A DNA stretch of 25,428 nt from positions 1 through 25,428 of the forward strand of contig CAZYLK010000080.1 of NCBI GenBank assembly GCA_964648365.1, in the 5' to 3' direction. The notes beneath the pieces are model-generated. The model was not told the DNA's origin, made no database searches, and saw only the letters and a list, made by a program, of their open reading frames with translations. Made by a program: the position numbers and the translations under genes. The DNA comes from SURF-32 sp964648365. GTDB lineage: Bacteria > Planctomycetota > Phycisphaerae > UBA1845. This document shows, in pieces, positions 15,422-24,453 of this stretch (the stretch's first letter is position 1; the number at the start of each line of letters is the position of its first letter).

Positions 15422-16684
15422 TCAGCCTCGATGACGTTCGATGATCGCATCGACCCACTCGATCGGGTAGCGCTTCATGCTCGTGATCACCGAGCGCATA
15501 CCCAGGTCGTTCTGGTCCGGGTTGATGAACTCCCAGACGGTTTCTCCCTCGCGAGTCACCTCGAATGCCCGGCTGTGATTGGAATCGGTGATCAGCGTAT
15601 TTCCGTTCGGCAGCCGCTGGGCCGCCCCCATCGAAAGCGAGAAGAAGGGCGTCGCCCCGGCGGGCGGATACTGCCAGACGATGCTCCGCGTCCTCGGATT
15701 GAGTTCGACGACACGCGAAACGCTTCGGGTGACGCCATTGTCGAAGAGGAGAATGTTACCGTTGTCCAACAGCGTCGCGTCGTGCGGACCCTCCAGTTCG
15801 TCCTGTCCCCACGCCCAGACCAGTTTCTTGTCGGCGAAGTCGATGATGGCGATGGCGTTCTGGTGCCTCATGCAGAGGAGCACGTGGTCCTCGTCATACA
15901 ACGCGTGGCTGCCGAACAGGTGTCGCCGCGCCATCCACTCGACCGAGTTGGCGTGCGTCAGGTCCATCCGCATCTGACCGTCGATCTGCCACGGCGGCAC
16001 CGTCTGCAACGTGAAGCCTTCGACGGGACGGCGCAAGACGTCCACGAGCGAAACGTCATCCAGGGGCGTCCCGTCCACATCCAGCAGCGTCAACCGGTCC
16101 TCAACGATCGGACCGTCTGCCCAGAGGCTCGGCTCGGTGCGGAGTCGGGACGTCAGCAGCAACAAACGGCCGGCCGGCGTCAGTTCGATGTCGTGATGGC
16201 CGCTCACGCGTGCGGTCGTGATCATCGCGCCGTCCCACGAGAATCGCCAGTAGGTTCCCAGTTCATGGAGCGGCGTACCCTTCACGCCCTGATCAACGTC
16301 GGTGCCGACAACGATCAGGTCGCCGCGATCGGTCAATTCCGCCCGCGCCCAGTTCTGCCCCGGGTGCGACCAGGTCCGCATGACGATACCTGCGGAATCC
16401 GTCAGGGTTGCCCGGCACAGATTCCGACTGACGTACAGGTTGTAGCCGGGCCAGGAGCGATCGACGTCGCGACGAATGACGCCGCCGTCTTCCTCTCCGG
16501 CGTCGGTGAACTCGAGGTAACCAAGCGAAAGAAGAGACGCGCGCCGATCAAGCGGCGGTGCTGCAGCAACCGGCCGCACCGATGACCCGCGAACCCAGAT
16601 GGCAACGGTCACGATCGCCGCCAGTACGCCCCCCGTCCAACAGTACCGTCTGATACGGCGCGATCGACCTTCAGCAACGTTCAT
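15422..16684 (-). CDS. Arylsulfotransferase-like (ASST family) beta-propeller protein
   Basis: A 420-aa protein. An N-terminal basic stretch is followed by a membrane anchor at about 14-31 (CWTGGVLAAIVTVAIWV), so it is probably periplasmic and tethered. Repeated blades such as GHHDIELTPAGRLLLLTSR, GPHDATLLDNGNILLFDNG and GAAQRLPNGNTLITDSNHSR, and the Trp-rich turns IVWQYPPAG and ETVWEFINP, are typical of the arylsulfotransferase (ASST) superfamily. Several conserved His-Asp and Asn positions are present. True ASST enzymes transfer sulfate between phenolic compounds, but many family members have no tested activity, so the enzymatic call is uncertain. It is divergent from the glycosyltransferase at 16796, with a 111-bp gap. 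The start lacks an obvious ribosome-binding site. Confidence 0.75.
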   Translation of the reverse strand: MNVAEGRSRRIRRYCWTGGVLAAIVTVAIWVRGSSVRPVAAAPPLDRRASLLSLGYLEFTDAGEEDGGVIRRDVDRSWPGYNLYVSRNLCRATLTDSAGIVMRTWSHPGQNWARAELTDRGDLIVVGTDVDQGVKGTPLHELGTYWRFSWDGAMITTARVSGHHDIELTPAGRLLLLTSRLRTEPSLWADGPIVEDRLTLLDVDGTPLDDVSLVDVLRRPVEGFTLQTVPPWQIDGQMRMDLTHANSVEWMARRHLFGSHALYDEDHVLLCMRHQNAIAIIDFADKKLVWAWGQDELEGPHDATLLDNGNILLFDNGVTRSVSRVVELNPRTRSIVWQYPPAGATPFFSLSMGAAQRLPNGNTLITDSNHSRAFEVTREGETVWEFINPDQNDLGMRSVITSMKRYPIEWVDAIIERHRG

Positions 16685-16795
16685 ATCGGATCATCGGAGA
16701 ACCGGCCTCGTCTCATAAATAGCGCTGACCGGGTATCTGCGACCGTCGCGGCGGGGGTCGAGGGCGGAGCCGAGCCGCGGTATCGTCAATCACAC

Positions 16796-18751
16796 ATGAG
16801 TGGAGTGACACGAAGTTTGGCGGGAACGGATCGGTTTGGCCGTGGGCGCCTTCTGGCGATCTACGGCCCGTGCCTCGCCCTGTTCGTCGCCTGCGCCCTG
16901 TGGCAGAACGCCCGCGTTAACCTCACCGCGACCGCCGGCGGGCAGTATCCGTACCTCAGATACGCCGAGGGGATGGCCCGCGAGGGCCTGCTCTCGCATT
17001 GGGGCGATCGCAACCGTATGCCGCTGGTTCCCGCGATCGTTTCCGCCGTGTACCGCCCGGACTGGGAAGCGTTTTCCGCGGCCGCGGCCACGGCCGGCCT
17101 GACGTTGAACCTCTGTCTGTTTGCGGGCGTCGCATGGCTCTGCCACCGCCTGCTCCGCCCGGCCCTCGCAGTCCCGGCCGTCCTGGTGTGGGGCTTGGTC
17201 GTCCTGCTGCCGAAGGCGTCGTTCGTTCAGGCGGAAACGCCGTACTATGCACTCCTGCTCATCTCGCTCTGGCTGACCGTGGTCGCGCTGCGGACTCCCG
17301 GTTTGCGGCCGGGAGCGGCCGCGGGCGCGGCGTATGGCGTGACGTATCTGGCGAAGGCGTCGGTGCTGCCTGCGCTGGCGGCGTGGTGGGTCGTCGCGGC
17401 GGCGATGGCCTGGCGGGGAGGGGCCGATCGGCCTGTCGAGGCTGTCATTGTCGCCCCACCGACGCGCGTCCGCGGCCCCATGCGCGGACGCCACCTTACC
17501 TGCATCGCTGCCGGCGTGATCGGCTTCGTCGTCGTGGCGGGCCTTTACCTCTATGGCAATCAGACGCGATTCGGCCGCCTCTTCTACAACGTCAACAGCA
17601 CGTGGTATTTCTGGTGCGACAGTTGGGCTGAGGCCGAAGCGCTGGCGGCCCGCTACGATCTCGAACATCGCCCCCCCCCGGCAGGAGCGGCGGATCTGCC
17701 CGGCCCGGCCCGGTACTTCCGGGAGCACTCGATCGCGCACGCCGCCCGTCGCCTCGCGTACGGCGCCGGCGTGCTCCTGACGCTGGCGGCGTCCAATGGC
17801 TACGGCTGGTGCCTGCTCGTTGCAATCGCACTCGCCATCATCGCACCACGCATCATGCTCCCGGGACCATCCCGACCCCGACTCGACGCGCCGTCGTCCG
17901 CCGCCGAACCGGCGCCGACCGCCGCCCAACCGGGATCCGAGACGTCCACGGCAGATTCGCCCGACGCCGACCAGCCGCCGCCGTTCGACGATCGCGCCGT
18001 CGCGCTCTACGTCGGCCTGGTACTCCCCGGATACTTCTTCGCCTATTGCTGGTACGTCCCCGTCGCCTACGGAGACCGGTTCATCCTGTCGCTGGCCATG
18101 CCCGTCATGATCCTCGCGCTGCGCCGGATCGACGCGGCGCTGCATTCCGGCGCGGTCCGGGCCGGCGAGACCACCGCCGGGAGCATGACCGCGATACACG
18201 GACGGAAGGCCCGGTGCATCCTCGCGCCGATCTACGCCGTGGTGCTGGCCGCTTGTGCATGGTCGGTCGCGTCGGTCTTCCGCCCGCCGTCGGAGGCGTT
18301 CGTCCGGTTTTACTTCAACGAGTCTCGCGCCCGCATCGCCGAAGGCCGCCTGTCGATCGCGATCGACGGGCTGGAGGGTGTTACGCAGCTTGACCGATCC
18401 TTTGCCCCGGCGTGGCGGGAACTCGGCGCGGCCCGCCTGCTGGCCGACCAACCCGCCGCGGCCGCGGAGGCACTGCGACAGGCCATCCATCTGCAGCCGG
18501 ACCACCCTGATGCCCACAACTCGCTTGGCGCAGCGCTCGCCCGGACGGGCGATATCGACGCCGCGATCGACGCCTTTGACGCCGCCGCCCGGCTGGATCC
18601 GACGCGCGCCGAGACCTGGTACAACCTCGCGGCACTCGCGTTTCAGCAAGGCGACCTCGCCAGGGCGGAAGCGGCGCTCGCAAAGCTGGCAACGCTCGAC
18701 ACCAACCTGGCCGAGCGCCTGCGTCGCCAGATGAACGAGGGCGATCCGTAG
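16796..18751 (+). CDS. GT-C (PMT/ArnT-like) membrane glycosyltransferase with C-terminal TPRs
   Basis: A 651-aa polytopic protein. Multiple membrane helices fill residues 20-480 (for example LLAIYGPCLALFVACALW, VPAVLVWGLVVLLPKA, AAGVIGFVVVAGLYLYG, LVAIALAIIAP, FILSLAMPVMILALRR, APIYAVVLAACAWSVAS). The first extracytoplasmic loop, with RYAEGMAREGLLSHWGDRNRMPLVPA, resembles that of PMT/ArnT-type enzymes, which move sugars from a lipid carrier to protein or lipid. A Pro/Ala-rich cytosolic linker (about 355-400) interrupts the helices. The C-terminus (about 540-645) holds two to three TPRs, including ALRQAIHLQPDHPDAHNSLG and AARLDPTRAETWYNLAAL, a combination seen in large-genome bacteria. Acceptor and donor are unknown. 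It could glycosylate envelope proteins such as those in this window. Confidence 0.75.
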   Translation: MSGVTRSLAGTDRFGRGRLLAIYGPCLALFVACALWQNARVNLTATAGGQYPYLRYAEGMAREGLLSHWGDRNRMPLVPAIVSAVYRPDWEAFSAAAATAGLTLNLCLFAGVAWLCHRLLRPALAVPAVLVWGLVVLLPKASFVQAETPYYALLLISLWLTVVALRTPGLRPGAAAGAAYGVTYLAKASVLPALAAWWVVAAAMAWRGGADRPVEAVIVAPPTRVRGPMRGRHLTCIAAGVIGFVVVAGLYLYGNQTRFGRLFYNVNSTWYFWCDSWAEAEALAARYDLEHRPPPAGAADLPGPARYFREHSIAHAARRLAYGAGVLLTLAASNGYGWCLLVAIALAIIAPRIMLPGPSRPRLDAPSSAAEPAPTAAQPGSETSTADSPDADQPPPFDDRAVALYVGLVLPGYFFAYCWYVPVAYGDRFILSLAMPVMILALRRIDAALHSGAVRAGETTAGSMTAIHGRKARCILAPIYAVVLAACAWSVASVFRPPSEAFVRFYFNESRARIAEGRLSIAIDGLEGVTQLDRSFAPAWRELGAARLLADQPAAAAEALRQAIHLQPDHPDAHNSLGAALARTGDIDAAIDAFDAAARLDPTRAETWYNLAALAFQQGDLARAEAALAKLATLDTNLAERLRRQMNEGDP

Positions 18752-18820
18752 TTGACCGGCCGCGACCCCTGTACGGCCTCCATGCGCTTCGGGTAGAGTC
18801 CCGCGCCGTTATCGCAGGTT

Positions 18821-18844
18821 GCGAAGCGCCAGGTAACGCTTCGC
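18821..18844 (+). promoter_or_regulatory. 8-bp inverted repeat upstream of amine oxidase
   Basis: GCGAAGCG and CGCTTCGC are separated by 8 nt and end 22 bp before the ATG at 18867. They could form an operator dyad, or a leader hairpin ending about 10 nt before the GGAGGAGG ribosome-binding site. No regulator is visible nearby. Confidence 0.35.
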
Positions 18845-18866
18845 GACGCGAACGGAGGAGGCGCTC

Positions 18867-20360
18867 ATGTCCACGTCGTTGTATGCACGGCTCACGCGTC
18901 GATTCGGTCCGCAACACGACGCCGTGACGCGACGTCAGATGCTCAAGTCCACCCTGGCGGCGTCGGCCGGTCTGCTGATCAGCCGCACGCCGCTGTACGG
19001 CGCGTTGCAGACCACCACACGCAACGAACGGCGGCGCGTCGTGATCGTCGGCGCGGGCTTTGCGGGCCTGGCTTGTGCCTACGAACTCAAGACGGCCGGC
19101 TACGACGTGACCGTCCTGGAAGCTCGCTCGCGCGTCGGCGGGCGCGTGTTGAGTTTCTCCGACTTCGTCGCCGGCAAGAACGTGGAAGGCGGCGGAGAGT
19201 TGATCGGCTCGAACCATCCGGCGTGGGTCGCCTATGCGGAGAAGTTCGGCCTGTCCTTCCTGGATGTCACCGAGGACGAAGCGCTGGAGTTCCCACTCGT
19301 ACTTGGCGGGCGGCGCATCGAGGCGGCCGAGGCGGAGGCGCTGTGGGAGGAAATGAACGCCGCCTACGCCCGCATGAACGCGGACGCCGCCCACGTCGAC
19401 GCGGACCGGCCGTGGATGACCCGCGACGCCGCGGCCCTGGATCGGCGGACCGTCGCGGAGTGGGTCGGCGCGCAAGACGTATCGGATCTCTGCCGCCACG
19501 CGATGCACGCGCAACTCACCGCCGACAACGGCGTAGCCACGGAGCGGCAAAGCTATCTGGCCATGCTCGCCCAGGTGAAAGGCGGCGGCCTGGAGCGATA
19601 CTGGACCCACAGCGAAGTCTACCGCTGTCGCGGCGGCAATCAGCAGCTTGCCACCCGTCTTGCAGCAGCCATCGGCCAGGACCACGTGACGCTGGGCGCC
19701 CCCGTGACCGCGATCGCCATTCGTGACGACGGCGTTGCCGTGATGCAGGGTTCGGAGCGGAAGATCGACGCCGATGACGTCGTTCTCGCGGTTCCCCCCG
19801 GCGTGTGGAACAAGATCGAGATCACGCCGGCGCTCCCGGCCGCGCTCACGCCGCAGATGGGCGTTAACGTCAAGCACCTGTCGGCGCTGAAGGGCCGATT
19901 CTGGCGCGATGCGGGCCTGTCGCCCGACTCGATGACCGACGGCGACGTCAGCATGACGTGGGAGGCGACGGACAACCAGCCGGCTGAGGGCGGGGCGGCC
20001 ATGGTAGCCTTTTCGGGAGGCCCGCCGGCCGAGCGCTGCCGCGCCCGCCAGGGCGCCGCCCGCGACGAGGCTTACAAGGCTGCGCTCGAGGCGCTCTACC
20101 CCGGCTACGGCCGCAACGTCACGGCGACCCGGTTCATGGACTGGCCGGGCGATGCCTGGACGATGGGCGGCTACAGCTTCCCCGCGCCCGGTCAGGTGAC
20201 GACGATCGCACCGGTGCTCCACGACGGGATCGGCCGGCTCCACTTCGCGGGCGAGCACACGTGCTGCGCCTTCGTCGGCTACATGGAAGGCGGGCTGTCG
20301 TCCGGGGCGGCACTCGCCAGGCGCCTGGCGATCCGCGACGGCGTGCTCAAGCCGAAGTGA
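18867..20360 (+). CDS. Tat-exported flavin amine oxidase
   Basis: A 497-aa FAD-dependent oxidoreductase of the monoamine oxidase family. The ATG follows a strong GGAGGAGG site. The N-terminus has a twin-arginine signal, TRRQMLKSTLAASAGLL (21-37), so the folded, FAD-loaded enzyme should be exported. VVIVGAGFAGLACAYEL (58-74) is the dinucleotide-binding GxGxxG motif, followed by VLEARSRVGGRV (84-94), which binds FAD ribose and pyrophosphate. The C-terminal LHFAGEHTCCAFVGYMEGGLSSG is the second flavin-binding motif. Length is usual. The amine substrate cannot be read. It has its own leader with an inverted repeat and follows the glycosyltransferase by 115 bp, so co-transcription is uncertain. 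Confidence 0.9.
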   Translation: MSTSLYARLTRRFGPQHDAVTRRQMLKSTLAASAGLLISRTPLYGALQTTTRNERRRVVIVGAGFAGLACAYELKTAGYDVTVLEARSRVGGRVLSFSDFVAGKNVEGGGELIGSNHPAWVAYAEKFGLSFLDVTEDEALEFPLVLGGRRIEAAEAEALWEEMNAAYARMNADAAHVDADRPWMTRDAAALDRRTVAEWVGAQDVSDLCRHAMHAQLTADNGVATERQSYLAMLAQVKGGGLERYWTHSEVYRCRGGNQQLATRLAAAIGQDHVTLGAPVTAIAIRDDGVAVMQGSERKIDADDVVLAVPPGVWNKIEITPALPAALTPQMGVNVKHLSALKGRFWRDAGLSPDSMTDGDVSMTWEATDNQPAEGGAAMVAFSGGPPAERCRARQGAARDEAYKAALEALYPGYGRNVTATRFMDWPGDAWTMGGYSFPAPGQVTTIAPVLHDGIGRLHFAGEHTCCAFVGYMEGGLSSGAALARRLAIRDGVLKPK

Positions 20361-20523
20361 TTCGCGGCAAAGTCGCGCGTTATCGGCCCCCATCAAGTCC
20401 CCCCCCGCCGCTGCCGAAAAACACCTGACGACTTCCGGTGCGCATCACCGCGCCGAGGCCCCTCTTGGGGTCGCCAGCCGGCCGCGTGTATTGGCCTCCG
20501 GATTCCGTCGCCATGGAGCGGAC

Positions 20524-21771
20524 GTGGACCATCCGTGCGTTGAAGTCCTGATCGACGATGGCGCCCTGTCACCGGTGGTGACGGGGGCGCTGAATCGACT
20601 GGGCGCCGACGTGCTGGTCCGCAACTTTGACGCCGCGCTTCGCCCCCGGCCGCAGCGGCGGCACCAGGCGCGACTGCTGATCACCAGCGACGCCGATCGC
20701 CTCACCGGCGGCAGGCTGCCGGCGCTGCTGAAACACTGCGAGGCCGACCCCTGCGCGACGCTGGTGCTGTCCCCGGCCGCGCCCGTTCAACCGCCGGGCC
20801 TCCTCCCGGCCGGACACCCGATCGACTTCGCCACCGCATCGACCATCGACGACCTGGCCGGGCGGCTGACGACCATGTGCCGCTTGCAGGCGTCGCTGGC
20901 GTCGCTGCGGGCGGAACTCGACGACATGCGGCGCAGCAGCGCGGCCGAGTCGGCTCGCGTTCGCCAGTTCGACGAACAGGTGCGCCTCGCCCGGCAGGTC
21001 CAGAGCGACCTGCTGCCGCAGGCGCCGCCGCCCATCGACGGCCTGAATGTCCGCACGTGGTTCGCCCCGGCCGCGGATATCAGCGGTGATACGTACGACA
21101 TCCACCGGCTCGACGAAACGCACGTTGCCTTCGCCCTGGCCGATGCCACCGGACACGGCATCCCGGCCGCCCTGCTGAGCGTCTTCATCCGACGCTCGTT
21201 GCAGGGCAAAGTCACCAGCGATGGCGGCTATCGCCTGCTGGAGCCGGACGAGGTGCTGCGGCAGCTCAATCACGACGTGTTGCGGCTCGATCTGTCGCAC
21301 TGCCAGTTTCTGGCGGCCCTCTACGCCGTCTTCAACGAGGAGACGCGAGAGCTGACCTGGGCCCGCGGCGGCCTGCCCTACCCGATCCTGATCCGCCACG
21401 GCCGCCCCGCCGAACAGTGCCGCTCCGCCGGCCCGCTGGTGGGCGTGGTGGACGACGCCCACTTCGAGACGACGACCGTTCGGCTCGAACCGGGTGACGC
21501 GATCATGTTCTACACGGACGGCGTCGAAGACGTGCTGGCGACGATGCAGTCGGACGCGGGGCGAGTCGATGTGGCACGGACTGACTGGTACGCGAACCTC
21601 GGACGGCGCGGGCTGAGCGCAAGCCTGGACGCCTTGGAAGCCGCTCGGGCCGGCTCGGGGCGGGATACGGATTCCTGCGACGACATCACCATCATCGCGC
21701 TGGATGCCACCGTCGCGGCGCCGCGCGTCACCCGCGCGGCTGAGCGGGACGTGGCCTTCGCGACGGCCTGA
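20524..21771 (+). CDS. SpoIIE-type PP2C phosphatase with N-terminal regulatory domain
   Basis: A 415-aa signalling protein. GTG 20524 is chosen because GGAG lies 5 nt upstream and VEVLIDDG then starts the first strand; the frame is open to a TTG at 20491. Residues 1-110 look like an alpha/beta receiver-type domain without the usual phospho-acceptor context. A coiled coil follows (ASLRAELDDMRRSSAAESARV). The rest is a PPM/SpoIIE phosphatase: ARQVQSDLLPQ, DISGDTYDI, FALADATGHGIPAALLS, FYTDGVEDVL and DSCDDITIIALD, with all metal-binding Asp residues present, so it should be active. Such RsbU/RsbP-like enzymes dephosphorylate anti-sigma-factor antagonists. No partner anti-sigma or STAS gene lies nearby. 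Confidence 0.85.
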   Translation: MDHPCVEVLIDDGALSPVVTGALNRLGADVLVRNFDAALRPRPQRRHQARLLITSDADRLTGGRLPALLKHCEADPCATLVLSPAAPVQPPGLLPAGHPIDFATASTIDDLAGRLTTMCRLQASLASLRAELDDMRRSSAAESARVRQFDEQVRLARQVQSDLLPQAPPPIDGLNVRTWFAPAADISGDTYDIHRLDETHVAFALADATGHGIPAALLSVFIRRSLQGKVTSDGGYRLLEPDEVLRQLNHDVLRLDLSHCQFLAALYAVFNEETRELTWARGGLPYPILIRHGRPAEQCRSAGPLVGVVDDAHFETTTVRLEPGDAIMFYTDGVEDVLATMQSDAGRVDVARTDWYANLGRRGLSASLDALEAARAGSGRDTDSCDDITIIALDATVAAPRVTRAAERDVAFATA

Positions 21772-21824
21772 TGGCGTGGCCTGGACGGGCAGCCTTCTCT
21801 CCGTTGACCTCCTGTCTGGCACAG

Positions 21825-22355
21825 CTACACCTCGCAGAATAGCACTTCAAACACCGTAGCCGGCGCATCGTCAAGCTCGGTCCGATGACCGTCCGCAGGC
21901 TGATAGCCGACTTCATCGGGGACAAACTGGAAGCCGCGGACCTCCAGCGCCCGGCTGACGCGGCGCAGTAGCGCCTTCACACGCCTCGATAGTTCTTCGT
22001 TCTGCGCCGGTCGCCACCCGGCCCCGAGGATAAAGGGGATCCAGCAACGAATCGCGTACAGGTCGCCTCGTGAACTGAGATAGAAGCACGCGTGGGTCGT
22101 GGCGGTACGCGATTCGGCAGTCACCGAGTTGCCGCGATCGTCAAGGTAAAGGTGCAACACGGCCGCCCGCGTGTAGTCACCCGGGCGCTCGTAGCGGAAA
22201 GTGCATCCTGCTTCGGCCGCGACGGCGTCGCCAAGCGACCTCATGCGCTCCATGAACGCGTCTGAATAATCCGGGTCGGCCTGCAGCGCTTTGGCGATCC
22301 TGTCGTCCAGGTTTGCTCTCCAACGCAAGACGGGAGGCGTGATCACCGCCCGCAT
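21825..22355 (-). CDS. Hypothetical protein following CAAX-type protease
   Basis: A 176-aa protein from ATG 22355. A GTG at 22373 that overlaps the protease stop (GTGA) is an equally plausible start, adding six residues. There is no signal peptide or membrane helix. The core holds strand-helix patterns such as TFRYERPGDYTRAAVLHLYL, TTHACFYLSSRGDLYAIRCW, and a C-terminal RRVSRALEVRGFQFVPDEVG. No family is recognised. Its position directly behind the protease gene on the same strand suggests co-expression. It converges on the phosphatase gene with a 53-bp gap. Confidence 0.6.
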   Translation of the reverse strand: MRAVITPPVLRWRANLDDRIAKALQADPDYSDAFMERMRSLGDAVAAEAGCTFRYERPGDYTRAAVLHLYLDDRGNSVTAESRTATTHACFYLSSRGDLYAIRCWIPFILGAGWRPAQNEELSRRVKALLRRVSRALEVRGFQFVPDEVGYQPADGHRTELDDAPATVFEVLFCEV

Positions 22356-22369
22356 CCCGCTGATGCCGA

Positions 22370-23125
22370 TCACCAGAACATCCAATCCTCCCAGATCAGC
22401 ACGTACGAATACAGCAGCAGATTGGTCACGCCGTGAGCGATGATCACGCAGGTCAGGCTTTTTTTCCAGTACATCAGGCCGTTGTAAAGCATCCAGCAGA
22501 AGATGCTGACCAGCCAGTTGTCCGGGTGCTGAAGCGTCGAAATGAGCGACGTGCCCAGGAACGACAGCCAGGTGAAGGTTCCATGCGGGATCTTCTCGAA
22601 CCGGTCGCGGTTGACCATGAACCGCAGCAGAAACCCGCGCCAGGCCGGCTCCTCGATCAGCGGCACGATGATCGACACGCTCAGCAGCTTCAGCGCGATC
22701 TGCCATCGCCAGGAAAAGGCGGTCAGCGATGCGTTCGGCGGCGCTGCCTCTGTTTCGCCCGGGAACAGGAACAGCCGCGCCCCCAGGTTGAACCCGCCGA
22801 TCTCGACGGCGTTCAGCAGGTGTTGCCCCCCCACCCACAGCACCGTCGCGGCCACCCCCACGCCGACGCCCGCCGCCAGATGCGCCCGCCCCCACGGCCG
22901 GAAGTACGCCCGCAGCATCCATACGACGTACAGGCAGACCACCCCGCGGAACGCGATCAGCCACGGCAGGTACGCCGGGGCGACGCGATCCTCGAAGGCG
23001 AAGATGCCGACGTAGACCAGGTAGGGAATGAGCCACGGCGCGTGCGGCCGCGAACGGGCCAGGCTGCGCAGCCAGCGCGGCTCGTGACTGTGGTCGTGCT
23101 TCCCGGCGGCGGCGGCGTCGCTCAT
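22370..23125 (-). CDS. CAAX prenyl protease-related protein (exosortase-associated CPBP family)
   Basis: A 251-aa membrane protein with about seven helices and a His-rich cytosolic N-terminus (GKHDHSHEP). The CPBP/CAAX protease motifs are present: EEPAWR (E158, E159, R163), SLISTLQHPDNW (H200), and IIAHGVTN (H231, N235), so the putative glutamate-type active site is complete. The C-terminal LYSYVLIWEDWMFW closely follows the ending of the CAAX protease-related family that accompanies exosortase/PEP-CTERM sorting systems. No exosortase or PEP-CTERM protein lies in this window, so that link is by family only. It likely cleaves a membrane peptide or sorted protein. The next gene on the strand starts within 15 bp. 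Confidence 0.8.
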   Translation of the reverse strand: MSDAAAAGKHDHSHEPRWLRSLARSRPHAPWLIPYLVYVGIFAFEDRVAPAYLPWLIAFRGVVCLYVVWMLRAYFRPWGRAHLAAGVGVGVAATVLWVGGQHLLNAVEIGGFNLGARLFLFPGETEAAPPNASLTAFSWRWQIALKLLSVSIIVPLIEEPAWRGFLLRFMVNRDRFEKIPHGTFTWLSFLGTSLISTLQHPDNWLVSIFCWMLYNGLMYWKKSLTCVIIAHGVTNLLLYSYVLIWEDWMFW

Positions 23126-23318
23126 GCCGGTGCCATCGGCGATTCACGGGCAGGGGCGTGAGGGAGTCGGGGCGTTGACGGGTCCGGCGGAGCGGCGATA
23201 CTGCCGGATTCCCCACGGGTCCGCCGTCCCGAATCGCGACGCCGATCCGCGTCGCCATCGCGCAGCCGGCGACGCCTTCGCCGCACGCGGAACGACAAAC
23301 CGGCGGCGGCCACGCGAC

Positions 23319-23391
23319 GGGGGTGTAGCTCAGTCGGTAGAGCAACGGCCTTTTAAGCCGTAGGTCTTGGGTTCGAGTCCCAACGCCCTCA
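23319..23391 (+). tRNA. tRNA-Lys (anticodon UUU)
   Basis: A 73-nt cloverleaf. Acceptor GGGGGTG pairs with CGCCCTC (23384-23390) using two wobble pairs, and the discriminator is A. The D-arm is GCTCAGTCGGTAGAGC. The anticodon stem ACGGC/GCCGT carries loop CTTTTAA with anticodon TTT. The T-arm is TTGGG-TTCGAGT-CCCAA. The 3' CCA is not encoded (the next bases are GTC), so it must be added after transcription. Confidence 0.97.
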
Positions 23392-23451
23392 GTCCCTGCC
23401 GGGAGGCCACGGTGCCGCCCGGCCCCGCATCGCTCTCCCGAGGAACGCGTC

Positions 23452-24129
23452 ATGGCTGCCTCGCGTGCCCGCTCATCCGACCCACCTGCCACGAAGTCGC
23501 CGCAAGGATCCAGCCGGCGCAAGACCGCGGGCAAAAAAACGAAACCCGCCGCGCGTGTGCTGAGCCGCACTCAGGTTCCGGCGGCCGTGAAGCGCATGGT
23601 GGGGGCGTCCGGCGCGACTCGGTTTGCGGCGGCCAAGGCGCTGATGGTCACGGCCGAGCGGGATCCGCCGCGCGTCTATCCGCACCTCGACACCATCGCG
23701 ACGCTCCTCGACGGCGACAGCAAGGTGGTCCGCTGGAACGCGATGCACATTCTGGCGTCGCTGGCCGCGGTCGACGCCGATCACCGGCTCGACGCGCACC
23801 TGGATCGATATTTCGACTACATCCGCGGGCCGAACCTGATCACGGCCGCCAACGCCATCCAGGGCGCCGGCCGTATCGCGCTGGCCCGGGCCGATCTTGT
23901 CGACCGGATCGTGGCGGAACTGCTGGCGGTCGAGCATTCGACGTATGACACGCCCGAGTGCCGCAACGTCGCCCTGGGGCACGTGCTGACGGCGCTGGCC
24001 GGGCTGGGCGCTGAGGTGTGCGGCCGGGCTGAGGTTGCGGCGTTCATCCGTCGGCAGCAGAGCAACACACGCCCGGCCGTGGCGAAGGCGGCGACGCGGA
24101 TGGCGGCGGGCAGCGCCACGGGTGCGTGA
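23452..24129 (+). CDS. HEAT-repeat-like hypothetical protein
   Basis: A 225-aa protein with GAGGA about 7 nt before the ATG. Residues 1-40 are basic, Ser/Pro/Lys-rich and probably disordered (SSRRKTAGKKTKPAAR), which could contact nucleic acid. The rest is a run of paired helices such as AVKRMVGASGATRFAAAKAL, TIATLLDGDSKVVRWNAMHI, YIRGPNLITAANAI and VLTALAGLGAEVCG, the pattern of HEAT or ARM repeats that serve as binding scaffolds. No catalytic motif is seen. It lies 60 bp after tRNA-Lys and 268 bp before the RNase P RNA; function unknown. Confidence 0.75.
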   Translation: MAASRARSSDPPATKSPQGSSRRKTAGKKTKPAARVLSRTQVPAAVKRMVGASGATRFAAAKALMVTAERDPPRVYPHLDTIATLLDGDSKVVRWNAMHILASLAAVDADHRLDAHLDRYFDYIRGPNLITAANAIQGAGRIALARADLVDRIVAELLAVEHSTYDTPECRNVALGHVLTALAGLGAEVCGRAEVAAFIRRQQSNTRPAVAKAATRMAAGSATGA

Positions 24130-24362
24130 GCCTCCGTCGTGGCGTCGTGGATTCGCGGCGACTCGCGACGGGCTTTGCGGCCGCCGCGCCGGGTCGTGAC
24201 AACATCGGCGACGGGCAGCAGGCTGGTGTGGCACGGTCTCGTCTTCGAGGCCGTGGTGTCGAGCGGAAGGGTTGCGGCACTCGGGAGACTGTGCCCGGCA
24301 GGGCAACTCCCTGCGTGCGTCAGCCCCCACGCAGCCCCCGCGCCGGTCGCGGCGCACGTTCG

Positions 24363-24391
24363 TTGCCCGGACCGCCGGGCTCAGCTATCCT
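24363..24391 (+). promoter_or_regulatory. RNase P RNA promoter
   Basis: -35 TTGCCC (24363-24368), a 17-nt spacer, and -10 TATCCT (24386-24391). The predicted +1 is 24398, which is exactly the first base of the P1 helix of the RNase P RNA. This agreement of two independent signals makes the call stronger than either hexamer alone. Confidence 0.7.
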
Positions 24392-24453
24392 TCGTGTGGC
24401 GGAGTGGGCGGAGGCGATCGCGTTCCCGGCATCCCGCTTGGCGCGTTGCACCG

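Noticed and set aside
16790..20396. Long minus-strand open frames (619 and 671 codons)
   Set aside because: Antisense to the glycosyltransferase and the amine oxidase; composition is typical of shadow frames and no motif is present.
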